From Algoriphagus sp. TR-M9 (lineage in GTDB: Bacteria > Bacteroidota > Bacteroidia > Cytophagales > Cyclobacteriaceae): a stretch of DNA of 64,000 nucleotides. This document shows, one piece after another, positions 17,206 to 24,723 of this stretch. The stretch is taken from positions 2,861,001 through 2,925,000 of the forward strand of contig NZ_CP115160.1 of the NCBI RefSeq assembly GCF_027594545.1. The letters run 5' to 3'. Made by a program: the position numbers and the translations under genes. The notes beneath the pieces are model-generated. The model was not told the origin of the DNA. It did not search any database and saw only the letters and a list, made by a program, of their open reading frames with translations. Position 1 is the stretch's first letter. Every line of letters starts with the position of its first letter.

Positions 17206-17784
17206 ATGAGTATAGATTGGAAAAAAGAAATTAAAAGTTGGGGAATCATGCTCAGCATAGTGGCATTTTTGTATTTCACAGGATTGCTTCCTGTCATCAT
17301 CGGTGGGTTGCAGTCTGTGCTGTTATCTACTGGACTGATCAAACCTAAAATCGAAATCCCGGATCTCACCAATCAGGAGTTCGATTATCGCGGAAGGTTC
17401 CAAACTTTTGACGGGGAACAAATCAATCTGGAAAGCTACCGGGGCAAAACCCTCTTCATCAACCTTTGGGCTTCCTGGTGTGGACCTTGCCGGGCGGAGA
17501 TGCCTCATATCTCGGAGCTGTATAAATCTGTGCAAAACGAACCTGATTTGGAATTCCTGATGATCGGCATCGATAACGACATCAACAAAAGTGCTGGTTT
17601 TCTAGAAGGAAAAAGCTGGAATTTCCCCACAGCGCATGCGAGTTATGGATTGAACAATAGCCTGCAAAGTCAGTCCATCCCCACTACTTTGGTGGTAAAT
17701 CCAGCTGGTAAAATCGTCTTTTACCAAGAAGGAATGAGCAATTTCAATACAGAGGAATTTAAAAATTTTCTGATTTCTCAGTGA
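17206..17784 (+). CDS. Membrane-anchored thioredoxin-fold protein (TlpA/ResA-like)
   Basis: 192 residues. A single hydrophobic segment at about 12-42 anchors it to the inner membrane with the redox domain outside. The domain begins near residue 60 and has the WCGPC active site (Cys92, Cys95) in LWASWCGPCRAEMP, plus the cis-Pro segment SIPTTLVVNPAGK near 165. This TlpA/ResA-like type keeps periplasmic thiols reduced, for example in cytochrome maturation. It is followed by a GH95 gene 96 bp downstream with no clear functional link. Confidence 0.9.
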   Translation: MSIDWKKEIKSWGIMLSIVAFLYFTGLLPVIIGGLQSVLLSTGLIKPKIEIPDLTNQEFDYRGRFQTFDGEQINLESYRGKTLFINLWASWCGPCRAEMPHISELYKSVQNEPDLEFLMIGIDNDINKSAGFLEGKSWNFPTAHASYGLNNSLQSQSIPTTLVVNPAGKIVFYQEGMSNFNTEEFKNFLISQ

Positions 17785-17880
17785 AAAATTAACTTCAAAG
17801 CTGCCCATTGGGATTTTTGAAGAAATTAGGTTGGCGACTTCAAAGATTTGTTGTAATCTTATTTTTTGACCCAATAACCT

Positions 17881-20217
17881 ATGAAAAAGTACTTCTTGAG
17901 CGCTCTGCTCACGCTTATAATACAACCTCTTGTTTTTGCCCAAACCTCTTCCATACTCTGGTTTGATACTCCCGCTGAAAAATGGGAAGAAGGTTTACCT
18001 GTAGGGAATGGGAGATTGGGAGCCATGGTAATGGGAATCCCCGGTCAGGAACATCTGCAACTGAATGAGGATTCACTCTGGCCCGGTGGATATGGAGATT
18101 GGGGACTGGCAGAAGGAAACAGAGCTGATTTAGATCAGATCCGTGCCTACCTTTTGGCGGGTGAAAACACAAAGTCTGATTCCCTTTTAGTGGCTAAATT
18201 CTCTAGAAAAGGAGTGACGCGATCCCATCAAACCATGGGAGACCTCTGGTTCAATTTTGACTGGATCGAATACAAAAATTATAAAAGAAGCCTCAACCTA
18301 AAGACGGCGACAGTTCTTACCCAGTTTACCAGTGAGGGCTTTGAAATCACTCAGGAAGTGATCGCCTCGGAGCCAGATGATGCTTTGATCGTTAGGTTTA
18401 AAACCAACCATCCCAAAGGCTTTAACGGTTCGATCGGCATGAGCAGGCCTGAGGACAATGGCTTTGCCACTGCAAAAACAGAGGTGTTAAATGACCATCA
18501 GCTAAAAATGTCCGGCATGATCACCCAGAGAGGTGGTCAGGTAGATTCTAAGCCAGTTGAGATTTTGAACGGCGTAAAATTCAGCACCATACTTTATGTA
18601 CAGAACCAATCCGGAGAAGTCAGCAGCGCTGACTCCGTTTTGAATATTTCCGGAGCCCAGGAATTCATGGTCAAGTTGGTTTCTCAAACGTCATTTTATT
18701 CAGAAGATTTTGAAGAAAATGCTGCTAGGCAAATGGAAACCATTCAACTGAAAAGCTGGGGCGAACTCCTGGTGGCTCATGAGCGGGATTTTGCTTCATT
18801 TTACGACAGGGTAGATTTACAGCTCGCTGGCGATGCCCCGGACAGCATTCCTACTGGCCGCCGGATAGCGCGTGTGCAGGAAGGAGCTGTAGACCTTCAT
18901 TTGGAAAAAATGCTTTTCGATTATGGACGCTATCTGTTGATTTCCTCTAGCCGAGCTGGAACCAACCCTGCAAATTTGCAAGGGCTTTGGAACAAGCACA
19001 TTGCAGCTCCTTGGAATGCAGATTACCATGTAAACATCAACTTGCAGATGAACTATTGGCCTGCAGATGTCACCAACTTGGGAGAGCTGAATCAGCCTTT
19101 ATTTGAGTTTATCGACGGTTTGATCGAAAATGGAAAAAATGCCGCAAGGGAGAACTTTAGCATGAATGGCTCCATGGTTCCGCACACTACAGACCTTTGG
19201 CAAGTAGCCTTCCTGCGAGCAGCCACTGCCTACTGGGGTGGATGGATAGGTGCAGGAGGATGGATTGCGCGGCATTATTGGGACCATTTCCTGTTTTCTC
19301 AGGATAAAAATTTTCTGGAAGAGCGTGCATTCCCAGCATTAGAGGCCGTTTCTGCATTTTACTCAGATTGGCTGGTAGAGTACCCTGAAGACGGCACTTT
19401 GGTTTCTTCCCCATCCACATCACCTGAAAATCAGTTTATCAACGCAAAAGGTGAAAAGGTCGCCACTACAATGGGAGCTGCTATGGATCAGCAGATTATA
19501 GCAGATGTATTTAATAATTATCTGAAAGCCGCTGAGATTCTAGGTAAAAACTCTCCCTTGCAGGAAAAGATAAAATCACAACTGGCCAATCTGAGACCTG
19601 GTGTGCAGCTAGCAGAAGACGGAAGAATCCTGGAATGGGATCAGCCTTATGAGGAAAATGAGCCGGGCCACAGACACATGTCGCATCTCTATGCCTTTCA
19701 CCCTGGAGATGCAATCACCAAAAGTCAAACTCCAGAAGCATTTGCTGCTGTAAGAAAAACCTTGGAATACAGACTTGCACACGGTGGTGCAGGCACAGGG
19801 TGGTCACGCGCCTGGCTGATTAACTTCTCTGCCCGACTGCATGATGGAGAAATGGCCCACGAGCATATTCAAAAGTTGATTGCTAAATCATTGTATCCAA
19901 ACCTATTCGATGCACATCCACCTTTCCAGATTGACGGGAATTTTGGGTACACGGCTGGAGTGGCCGAAATGCTCGTGCAATCTCATGAAGACGGTATGAT
20001 TCGCCTGCTCCCGGCTTTGCCGAAGGCTTGGAAAAACGGTAGCGTAAAAGGCATGAAAGCGAGAGGAGACTTTACCATAGACATGATCTGGGCTGATGGC
20101 AAACTCACGCGATGCAAAATCTTCGCTGAAAAAAGCAGAAAAACTGTGGTCTATTACGATGGATCAGAGATGGAGCTGGACTTAGAGGCAGGTCATAGTT
20201 TTGAAATCGAGCTATAG
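17881..20217 (+). CDS. Glycoside hydrolase family 95 (alpha-L-fucosidase type)
   Basis: 778 residues with a signal peptide (1-20, ending VFAQ). The N-terminal beta-sandwich starts with WFDTPAEKWEEGLPVGNGRLGAMVMG and LNEDSLWPGG, typical of GH95. The (alpha/alpha)6 catalytic region has NINLQMNYWPA near 385, an acidic LEWDQPYEENEPGHRHMSHL near 583 that holds the proton-donor Glu region, and PFQIDGNFG near 681 with the conserved Asp. GH95 enzymes invert alpha-1,2-L-fucosides or the related L-galactosides. It probably acts in the periplasm on algal or glycoconjugate sugars. No SusC/D pair is nearby. Confidence 0.92.
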   Translation: MKKYFLSALLTLIIQPLVFAQTSSILWFDTPAEKWEEGLPVGNGRLGAMVMGIPGQEHLQLNEDSLWPGGYGDWGLAEGNRADLDQIRAYLLAGENTKSDSLLVAKFSRKGVTRSHQTMGDLWFNFDWIEYKNYKRSLNLKTATVLTQFTSEGFEITQEVIASEPDDALIVRFKTNHPKGFNGSIGMSRPEDNGFATAKTEVLNDHQLKMSGMITQRGGQVDSKPVEILNGVKFSTILYVQNQSGEVSSADSVLNISGAQEFMVKLVSQTSFYSEDFEENAARQMETIQLKSWGELLVAHERDFASFYDRVDLQLAGDAPDSIPTGRRIARVQEGAVDLHLEKMLFDYGRYLLISSSRAGTNPANLQGLWNKHIAAPWNADYHVNINLQMNYWPADVTNLGELNQPLFEFIDGLIENGKNAARENFSMNGSMVPHTTDLWQVAFLRAATAYWGGWIGAGGWIARHYWDHFLFSQDKNFLEERAFPALEAVSAFYSDWLVEYPEDGTLVSSPSTSPENQFINAKGEKVATTMGAAMDQQIIADVFNNYLKAAEILGKNSPLQEKIKSQLANLRPGVQLAEDGRILEWDQPYEENEPGHRHMSHLYAFHPGDAITKSQTPEAFAAVRKTLEYRLAHGGAGTGWSRAWLINFSARLHDGEMAHEHIQKLIAKSLYPNLFDAHPPFQIDGNFGYTAGVAEMLVQSHEDGMIRLLPALPKAWKNGSVKGMKARGDFTIDMIWADGKLTRCKIFAEKSRKTVVYYDGSEMELDLEAGHSFEIEL

Positions 20218-20280
20218 TCAACAATGAAACTTCTTAGCTAAAGGTTAACTATTTCTAAGCTATCACATCCGAAGTTTCTG

Positions 20281-20288
20281 TAAATTTG
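20281..20288 (+). promoter_or_regulatory. Candidate -7 box (TAAATTTG)
   Basis: TAAATTTG is an exact TAnnTTTG match ending 5 nt before the ATG at 20294, the same near-leaderless arrangement as at 4095-4102. No convincing -33 element is visible. Confidence 0.35.
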
Positions 20289-20293
20289 AAGGA

Positions 20294-21406
20294 ATGGTCA
20301 AGAAATTTATCACCCTCCTGATTTTTATAGTTTTCATATGGTTGATCTGGTCCTATTCCGGGAGGAATACCCCTATTCCTCTGCCCAAAAGTTACATCTC
20401 CGTAATTTCTGAAATCAACCCTGCAGATAGCCTAAATCAGAATATCCTGGGTATTCAGCCATTTATGGAAGTCTCTGATTATTTCAATCAGAATGCCTTT
20501 CAGGAAAAAGTACGGCAGTACCTGGTGTCTGCGAATTACAAGGGCTTTTTAAAGGAAGAAAACAGTCTGATCGTATATCCTGAAAATATTGGCACATGGT
20601 TGATTTTGCTCGGTGAAAAGCATGAAATCATGGGAAATAAGACCTTCGAAACCGCAAAGTCATTCCTAATGTACAGCAACATTTTCGACTTTATGCTGGG
20701 CTATTTCAAAACAGGCAAAGACAGGGATAAAAAGGCTTCCGCTATTTTCAGGATGAAGGCCAAAGCCATGCTGCACACTTACCAGAGCACATTCAGCACT
20801 TTGGCAAAGGAAACCAAAACGCATATTGTGGCTGGCTCCATCGTGCTCCCGGGTCCCAAAGTAGTCGAAGGCCAAATTTATATCGAACTGAACGCCCCTT
20901 TATACAACTGCTCATTTGTTTTTGGGCCGGACGGTAAAATCGTAGGAGATCCGATTTTAAAATCTATTTTGACCGCAGGCGAAAAGGAAATGCTAACAGC
21001 AGGTGATCCTGGAGCCATACCAGTCTTTGATTTACCGATCGGTAAAACTGCTGTTCTCATAGGTGACGATAGCTGGAACCTCAGCAGCAGCCAGCAGCTC
21101 TCAGATGCTGATGTGATTATTTCTCCTTCTTTCTTTGATCCGGAATATAGCCGCCTGACCGGTATAGACACCAACTCAGAGAATGATTTCGAGTTCATGG
21201 ATACCACTCTACTGGCCAAAAGCGAGCAGTTAACAAATTTTGCTCAGCAAGAATATTATCCAGAAACGGCTATATTTTTTGAGGTTTACCTCCACGGGGA
21301 TTTGTGGGATTTTTACTCGGAAGGATTGCCTACCGTGCGATACAAGGGCAAAAAACTGCCCTTGATTCCTGCCGGTCTAGGTGGCGTATGGGCATTAAAC
21401 CTATAA
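20294..21406 (+). CDS. Membrane-anchored nitrilase-fold protein lacking the catalytic Cys
   Basis: 370 residues. Residues 5-20 form a membrane anchor (FITLLIFIVFIWLIW). The rest follows the carbon-nitrogen hydrolase fold: LIVYPENIGTWL with Glu97, a strand leading to FVFGPDGKIVGDPILK with a Lys223 candidate, and TAVLIGDDSWN, which aligns with the family consensus strand that carries the nucleophile (ICYD). Here the Cys position is Gly257. Glu and Lys of the Glu-Lys-Cys triad therefore appear to be present but the nucleophile is missing, so amidase activity is unlikely. A sensing, scaffold or binding role is possible. Alignment by eye only. Confidence 0.75.
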   Translation: MVKKFITLLIFIVFIWLIWSYSGRNTPIPLPKSYISVISEINPADSLNQNILGIQPFMEVSDYFNQNAFQEKVRQYLVSANYKGFLKEENSLIVYPENIGTWLILLGEKHEIMGNKTFETAKSFLMYSNIFDFMLGYFKTGKDRDKKASAIFRMKAKAMLHTYQSTFSTLAKETKTHIVAGSIVLPGPKVVEGQIYIELNAPLYNCSFVFGPDGKIVGDPILKSILTAGEKEMLTAGDPGAIPVFDLPIGKTAVLIGDDSWNLSSSQQLSDADVIISPSFFDPEYSRLTGIDTNSENDFEFMDTTLLAKSEQLTNFAQQEYYPETAIFFEVYLHGDLWDFYSEGLPTVRYKGKKLPLIPAGLGGVWALNL

Positions 21407-21478
21407 TTACCTACAAATGAGAGAATTGATTACCTTTAAGCTAAAGCAATTCCCATCACAGACCTAAAGTAATCCAAT

Positions 21479-21664
21479 ATGAAATCAAGCATGACCCGAA
21501 GCGACACACAGAGGGATGATTATAATTCATGCGAAGATTCCATGTGACCTTAAAATAAAATTATAAACACATGAAATCGAGCATGTCGAAGATCGTCACA
21601 CAGTGGGATGACTATAATGCTTGCGAAGATTCCATGTGGCCATTAAAAATCAAATTATAAACAC
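21479..21664 (+). repeat. Tandem duplication of a 92-94 bp unit, each copy opening a short frame
   Basis: Copy 1 spans 21479-21570 and copy 2 spans 21571-21664, about 80 percent alike by eye. Each begins ATGAAATC and ends TTATAAACAC, and the third ATG in this register is the start of the next gene (21665). Both units keep an open frame for 22 and 29 codons beginning MKSSM and sharing DDYN-CEDSM. They could be tandem copies of a leader or mini-gene, or a duplicated non-coding element. Confidence 0.65.
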
Positions 21665-22252
21665 ATGAAAAATCTCTTGTCACTTTTGATCTTCGCTGTG
21701 GTATTTTCAACAGCCTATGCCCAGGAAACCCCAGTTCCTTCCAAAGAAATCCAAATCAAAACTGCCGTTTTGGCTGCTCCCCATGAAAAGCAAAAGGATG
21801 CGAGTGTTTTGGGCTATGATTCGAATGGAGAATTAGTAGAGCTTAAAAAAGGAAGCAACGAAATGATTTGCATTGCGAGCAACCCAACTGGCAAAGGATT
21901 CAGCGTTTCCTGCTACCAATCAGATTTAGAACCTTTTATGCAGAGGGGAAGGGAACTGAAGCAAGAAGGCAAGAGCTTCCAGGAGATTTTTGACATTAGG
22001 GAAGAGGAAGCCAAAAGCGGAAAACTTCAAATGCCTAAGGATGGTGCTACGCTTTTCGTCCTGTCTGCAGAAAACTTTGATGCAAATACCGGAAAGATAG
22101 AAGACACTTACCTACGCTATGTGGTGTATTTGCCTTGGGCTACGCCTGAGACTACAGGTCTACCCTTAAAACCAGATGCTCCTGGAATGCCCTGGATCAT
22201 GGATCCCGGTACACACCGCGCCCATATCATGATCACACCAGCGAGAGATTAA
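21665..22252 (+). CDS. Secreted protein of unknown function
   Basis: 195 residues with a clear signal peptide (1-20, LLIFAVVFSTAYAQ). The mature part is soluble, and I recognise no characterised domain. Visible landmarks are CIASNPTGKGFSVSCY with two Cys that could form a disulfide, a charged helix (REEEAKSGKLQMPKDG), and a C-terminal VYLPWATPETTGLPL and MPWIMDPGTHRAHIMI. It begins at the end of the 92-94 bp tandem repeat and is closed by a terminator, so it is a single-gene unit. Confidence 0.75.
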   Translation: MKNLLSLLIFAVVFSTAYAQETPVPSKEIQIKTAVLAAPHEKQKDASVLGYDSNGELVELKKGSNEMICIASNPTGKGFSVSCYQSDLEPFMQRGRELKQEGKSFQEIFDIREEEAKSGKLQMPKDGATLFVLSAENFDANTGKIEDTYLRYVVYLPWATPETTGLPLKPDAPGMPWIMDPGTHRAHIMITPARD

Positions 22253-22263
22253 TGAGCAAGCAG

Positions 22264-22288
22264 AACCGGAAATTTTTCCGGTTTTTTT
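22264..22288 (+). terminator. Intrinsic terminator
   Basis: AACCGGA (22264-22270) pairs with TCCGGTT (22277-22283), followed by TTTTT to 22288. It lies 12 bp after the stop codon of the secreted protein gene. Confidence 0.85.
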
Positions 22289-22772
22289 CTGAGAAATCAT
22301 CATTGAAAACCCGTCTTTTTTACATTCAGAACGGGCAAAAACAGGGATTGCAAATAATTGATTATATGATTATCCGCAATGATGCCAGTAGTTAAAGAAT
22401 CTGGCTGTATAGTAGCGGATAATCGTCCTTCAACGACAGTCCGCTGCCCACAGCATGTAGAAAGAAACTTTAACCCATAATTTCTCTCGCTACTGGTAAG
22501 AAACCGGATATACATAATTGATTATCAATGATTTTAATTATACAAATTGATTTTGTAAATTATAATTAAGTGAAATACTACCAGTAACAAAACAAACAAA
22601 TTGATAGGATCATTGGTTACAGACTAGGGTCAAGGGTTCACTGCCCGTCATTTTGAACTTCAAACCTGAGCCAACCTGCCTACTGGAAAGAAAGCACAAA
22701 TACATCTTGTAAATTATACATTGATGCTTACCTGAAGGTGGGTTTAATTTTTCAACAAAAACTTTTTACCTC
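22289..22772. other. Long AT-rich intergenic region with a large inverted repeat
   Basis: No gene is supported here. GATTATCCGC (22368-22377) and GCGGATAATC (22415-22424) are a perfect 10-bp inverted repeat that encloses GCCAG (22384-22388) and CTGGC (22401-22405), so a long cruciform can form. Partial copies of the left part (ATCCGCA...GCCA) recur near 24578 and 54260. The segment 22500-22570 is very AT rich and may hold the promoter of the next gene. Confidence 0.5.
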
Positions 22773-23672
22773 ATGAGTTTAACTAAACAACAAATAGGGG
22801 CATTATCCCTTTTCGCAGTTTTGATTGCCTTATCATTTACAGATTTTTTTCACCAAAGCTCAGTGGAGTTTGAAGAGAAATCATCTAAGGAAATCACCGA
22901 CAGTATCCTTATTATAGAGGAAATCGAAACATTGACTATACCACTTGCCGAAAGCATTCCTTTCGTGAAGTCTTGGGCCTCTACCTATCAGCAAGATTTC
23001 CATACTTTAGTAAACTATCTATCCTTTGCAGATCTGCTGATGGTCATCCAACTCACCGTACTAAAAATTTCGGACTGGTGGCTCTTTAAGACTATAATGG
23101 TCATTTTATTTTTAGGTTTATTTATCCCTAAAATCCAAAAAACTTGCGCTGCACTGCTTATTCTCAGCTTGATGATTTCTCCAGGGCTTGGAATCTATAC
23201 CAAATTCATGTCCGGTATCACCCACCAAATGAGTCTTGATCTTGGGACTGACTTAAAATCCCATCTTGCTGCTACTAAAGACTCCATTTCAACAAAAAAA
23301 GCCTATCACCAATCAAAGCTAGACAGTTTGGAAATAAGACAAAAAGCCAAACATAAAGGAAAGTTGAATCTCTTTGACAAAGCTGAAGACGAAGTGATCA
23401 AAGTAGCTGATGTCGCTGATGAAGAAGTGGAAAAAATAGGCAAAGACCTGCTTGCCATACTTCGCTTTGCCAGCCAACATGCCTTGGAGCTGATGGTCGC
23501 TTTGATGGTGAATATAATCGTCGTATTCGGGCTTCTGCCCTTCTTATATTGGTATTTATTTTCCTTAGGCCTCAAGCGGTTTTTCGGGTATCACCAGCCA
23601 TTTGACGAGTTAAGTTCCAAGCTTGATGAATTGAAACGCCTACTTCCGGATCAATCAAAACTCAGTAAATAA
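22773..23672 (+). CDS. Polytopic membrane protein of unknown function, coupled to a GH25 lysozyme
   Basis: 299 residues. Hydrophobic segments at about 8-27, 105-120, 122-142 and 233-262 give three or four membrane passes. Between the third and fourth lies a charged, probably coiled-coil stretch of about 70 residues (150-225) rich in Lys, Glu and Asp. The C-terminus ends in a short amphipathic helix (DELSSKLDELKRLLPDQ). No domain is recognised. The lysozyme gene starts 2 nt after its stop codon, so the two are co-transcribed and may act together at the envelope. Confidence 0.75.
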   Translation: MSLTKQQIGALSLFAVLIALSFTDFFHQSSVEFEEKSSKEITDSILIIEEIETLTIPLAESIPFVKSWASTYQQDFHTLVNYLSFADLLMVIQLTVLKISDWWLFKTIMVILFLGLFIPKIQKTCAALLILSLMISPGLGIYTKFMSGITHQMSLDLGTDLKSHLAATKDSISTKKAYHQSKLDSLEIRQKAKHKGKLNLFDKAEDEVIKVADVADEEVEKIGKDLLAILRFASQHALELMVALMVNIIVVFGLLPFLYWYLFSLGLKRFFGYHQPFDELSSKLDELKRLLPDQSKLSK

Positions 23673-23674
23673 TT

Positions 23675-24430
23675 ATGAAAACTTTCTGTTTAATGTTGGC
23701 TTGTTTTTGGATGATGACCTCATGTGCCAGCAAATCCAATTCTGACATCTCTTCCAAAATCCCTATTCCTGAAAAAGATACTATCCCAGCAAATCCAATG
23801 GAGAGCAAAACTGACCAACCGGTATTGGGGATTGATGTTTCGCACTTTCAAGGCAATATCAACTGGGAGGAAATCAAGGCAGATGAGATTACTTTTGCCT
23901 ATGATAAAGCTACCCAGGGAGCTAGCTTCAAAGACCCAGACTATGCCCAGAATAAAAGAGGTGCACATGAAGTAGGCTTAGCCCATGGCTCCTATCATTT
24001 CTTCACTAGTGATGCGGACCCTATGGATCAAGCTGCACTTTTCATTGCTACGATTGATTATACCAGTGGCGATATGCCTCCTGTGCTGGATCTGGAGCAG
24101 GGCGGGATAGTAGGCACCGTAAAAACCTCTGAATTTCAAGACGATGTTTTGAGTTTTCTACTAGAAATAGAGCGCAAGCTGGGAATCAAACCTATCATTT
24201 ACACCAATCATCCCTTTGGAAACGAATATTTAGACAATCCGAAATTTTCAGAATACGGACTTTGGATTGCTGAATATGAAGTAGACACCCCCAAAATCCC
24301 AAAGACCTGGGAGGAGAAGGGATGGCTGATTTGGCAAAGATCTGAACGGGGTAAAGTTCAAGGCGCTATGGGAAATGTAGACCATGATCTTTTCAATCCT
24401 ACTAAGCCATTTGAATTGGTTAAGAAATAA
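23675..24430 (+). CDS. Glycoside hydrolase family 25 lysozyme, lipoprotein
   Basis: 251 residues. The N-terminus is a lipoprotein signal with lipobox ending MTSC (Cys17). The catalytic domain starts at VLGIDVSHFQGNINW, where the first Asp is conserved, and continues with YDKATQGASFKDPDY, GSYHFF and PPVLDLEQGG; the DLE motif supplies the catalytic Asp-Glu pair of GH25. Ending WQRSERGKVQG is also typical. GH25 enzymes cut beta-1,4 bonds of peptidoglycan. As a lipoprotein it would sit on a membrane, with the upstream polytopic protein as likely partner. Confidence 0.9.
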   Translation: MKTFCLMLACFWMMTSCASKSNSDISSKIPIPEKDTIPANPMESKTDQPVLGIDVSHFQGNINWEEIKADEITFAYDKATQGASFKDPDYAQNKRGAHEVGLAHGSYHFFTSDADPMDQAALFIATIDYTSGDMPPVLDLEQGGIVGTVKTSEFQDDVLSFLLEIERKLGIKPIIYTNHPFGNEYLDNPKFSEYGLWIAEYEVDTPKIPKTWEEKGWLIWQRSERGKVQGAMGNVDHDLFNPTKPFELVKK

Positions 24431-24431
24431 G

Positions 24432-24557
24432 AAGAAGCTGTCTGAAAATTCGATTTTGAGCAGTTTTAAGCAAATCTTTGTTTAGCAGTTTATCAATTAC
24501 CTGCCTTTTACAAGGTGGAAACTTAAATGGTGTCAGAGCCTATTTCGACAGCTTCTT
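24432..24557. mobile_element. MITE-like element with 11-bp terminal inverted repeats
   Basis: AAGAAGCTGTC (24432-24442) and GACAGCTTCTT (24547-24557) are perfect terminal inverted repeats bounding 126 bp without coding capacity, immediately after the lysozyme stop codon. Ends of this kind (GCTGTCTGAAAA) resemble those of small non-autonomous elements in Bacteroidota. No transposase is present. It could alternatively serve as a long terminator hairpin. The following bases to 24723 hold no gene. Confidence 0.5.
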
Positions 24558-24723
24558 AGTAAGGTTGGATAGCTATATCCGCATTTTTGCCAGTTAAAAA
24601 CCAAATGGGATATAGATTTTGGCAAACTCAAGAATTTGACATGCTATGGTCTCCTTCTTTGGTCTTCTGACCGGACGAGCCAAGAAATTTTAGGCATTGG
24701 CAAGTTTGCAACTAAGCCTAAAA

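Noticed and set aside
22300..22515. 71-residue minus-strand frame in the long gap
   Set aside because: It runs through the inverted repeat, has no protein-like pattern and no plausible partner.
22253..22772. tRNA or rRNA genes in the longer gaps
   Set aside because: No T-loop, anticodon-stem or conserved rRNA words were found in any gap of the window.
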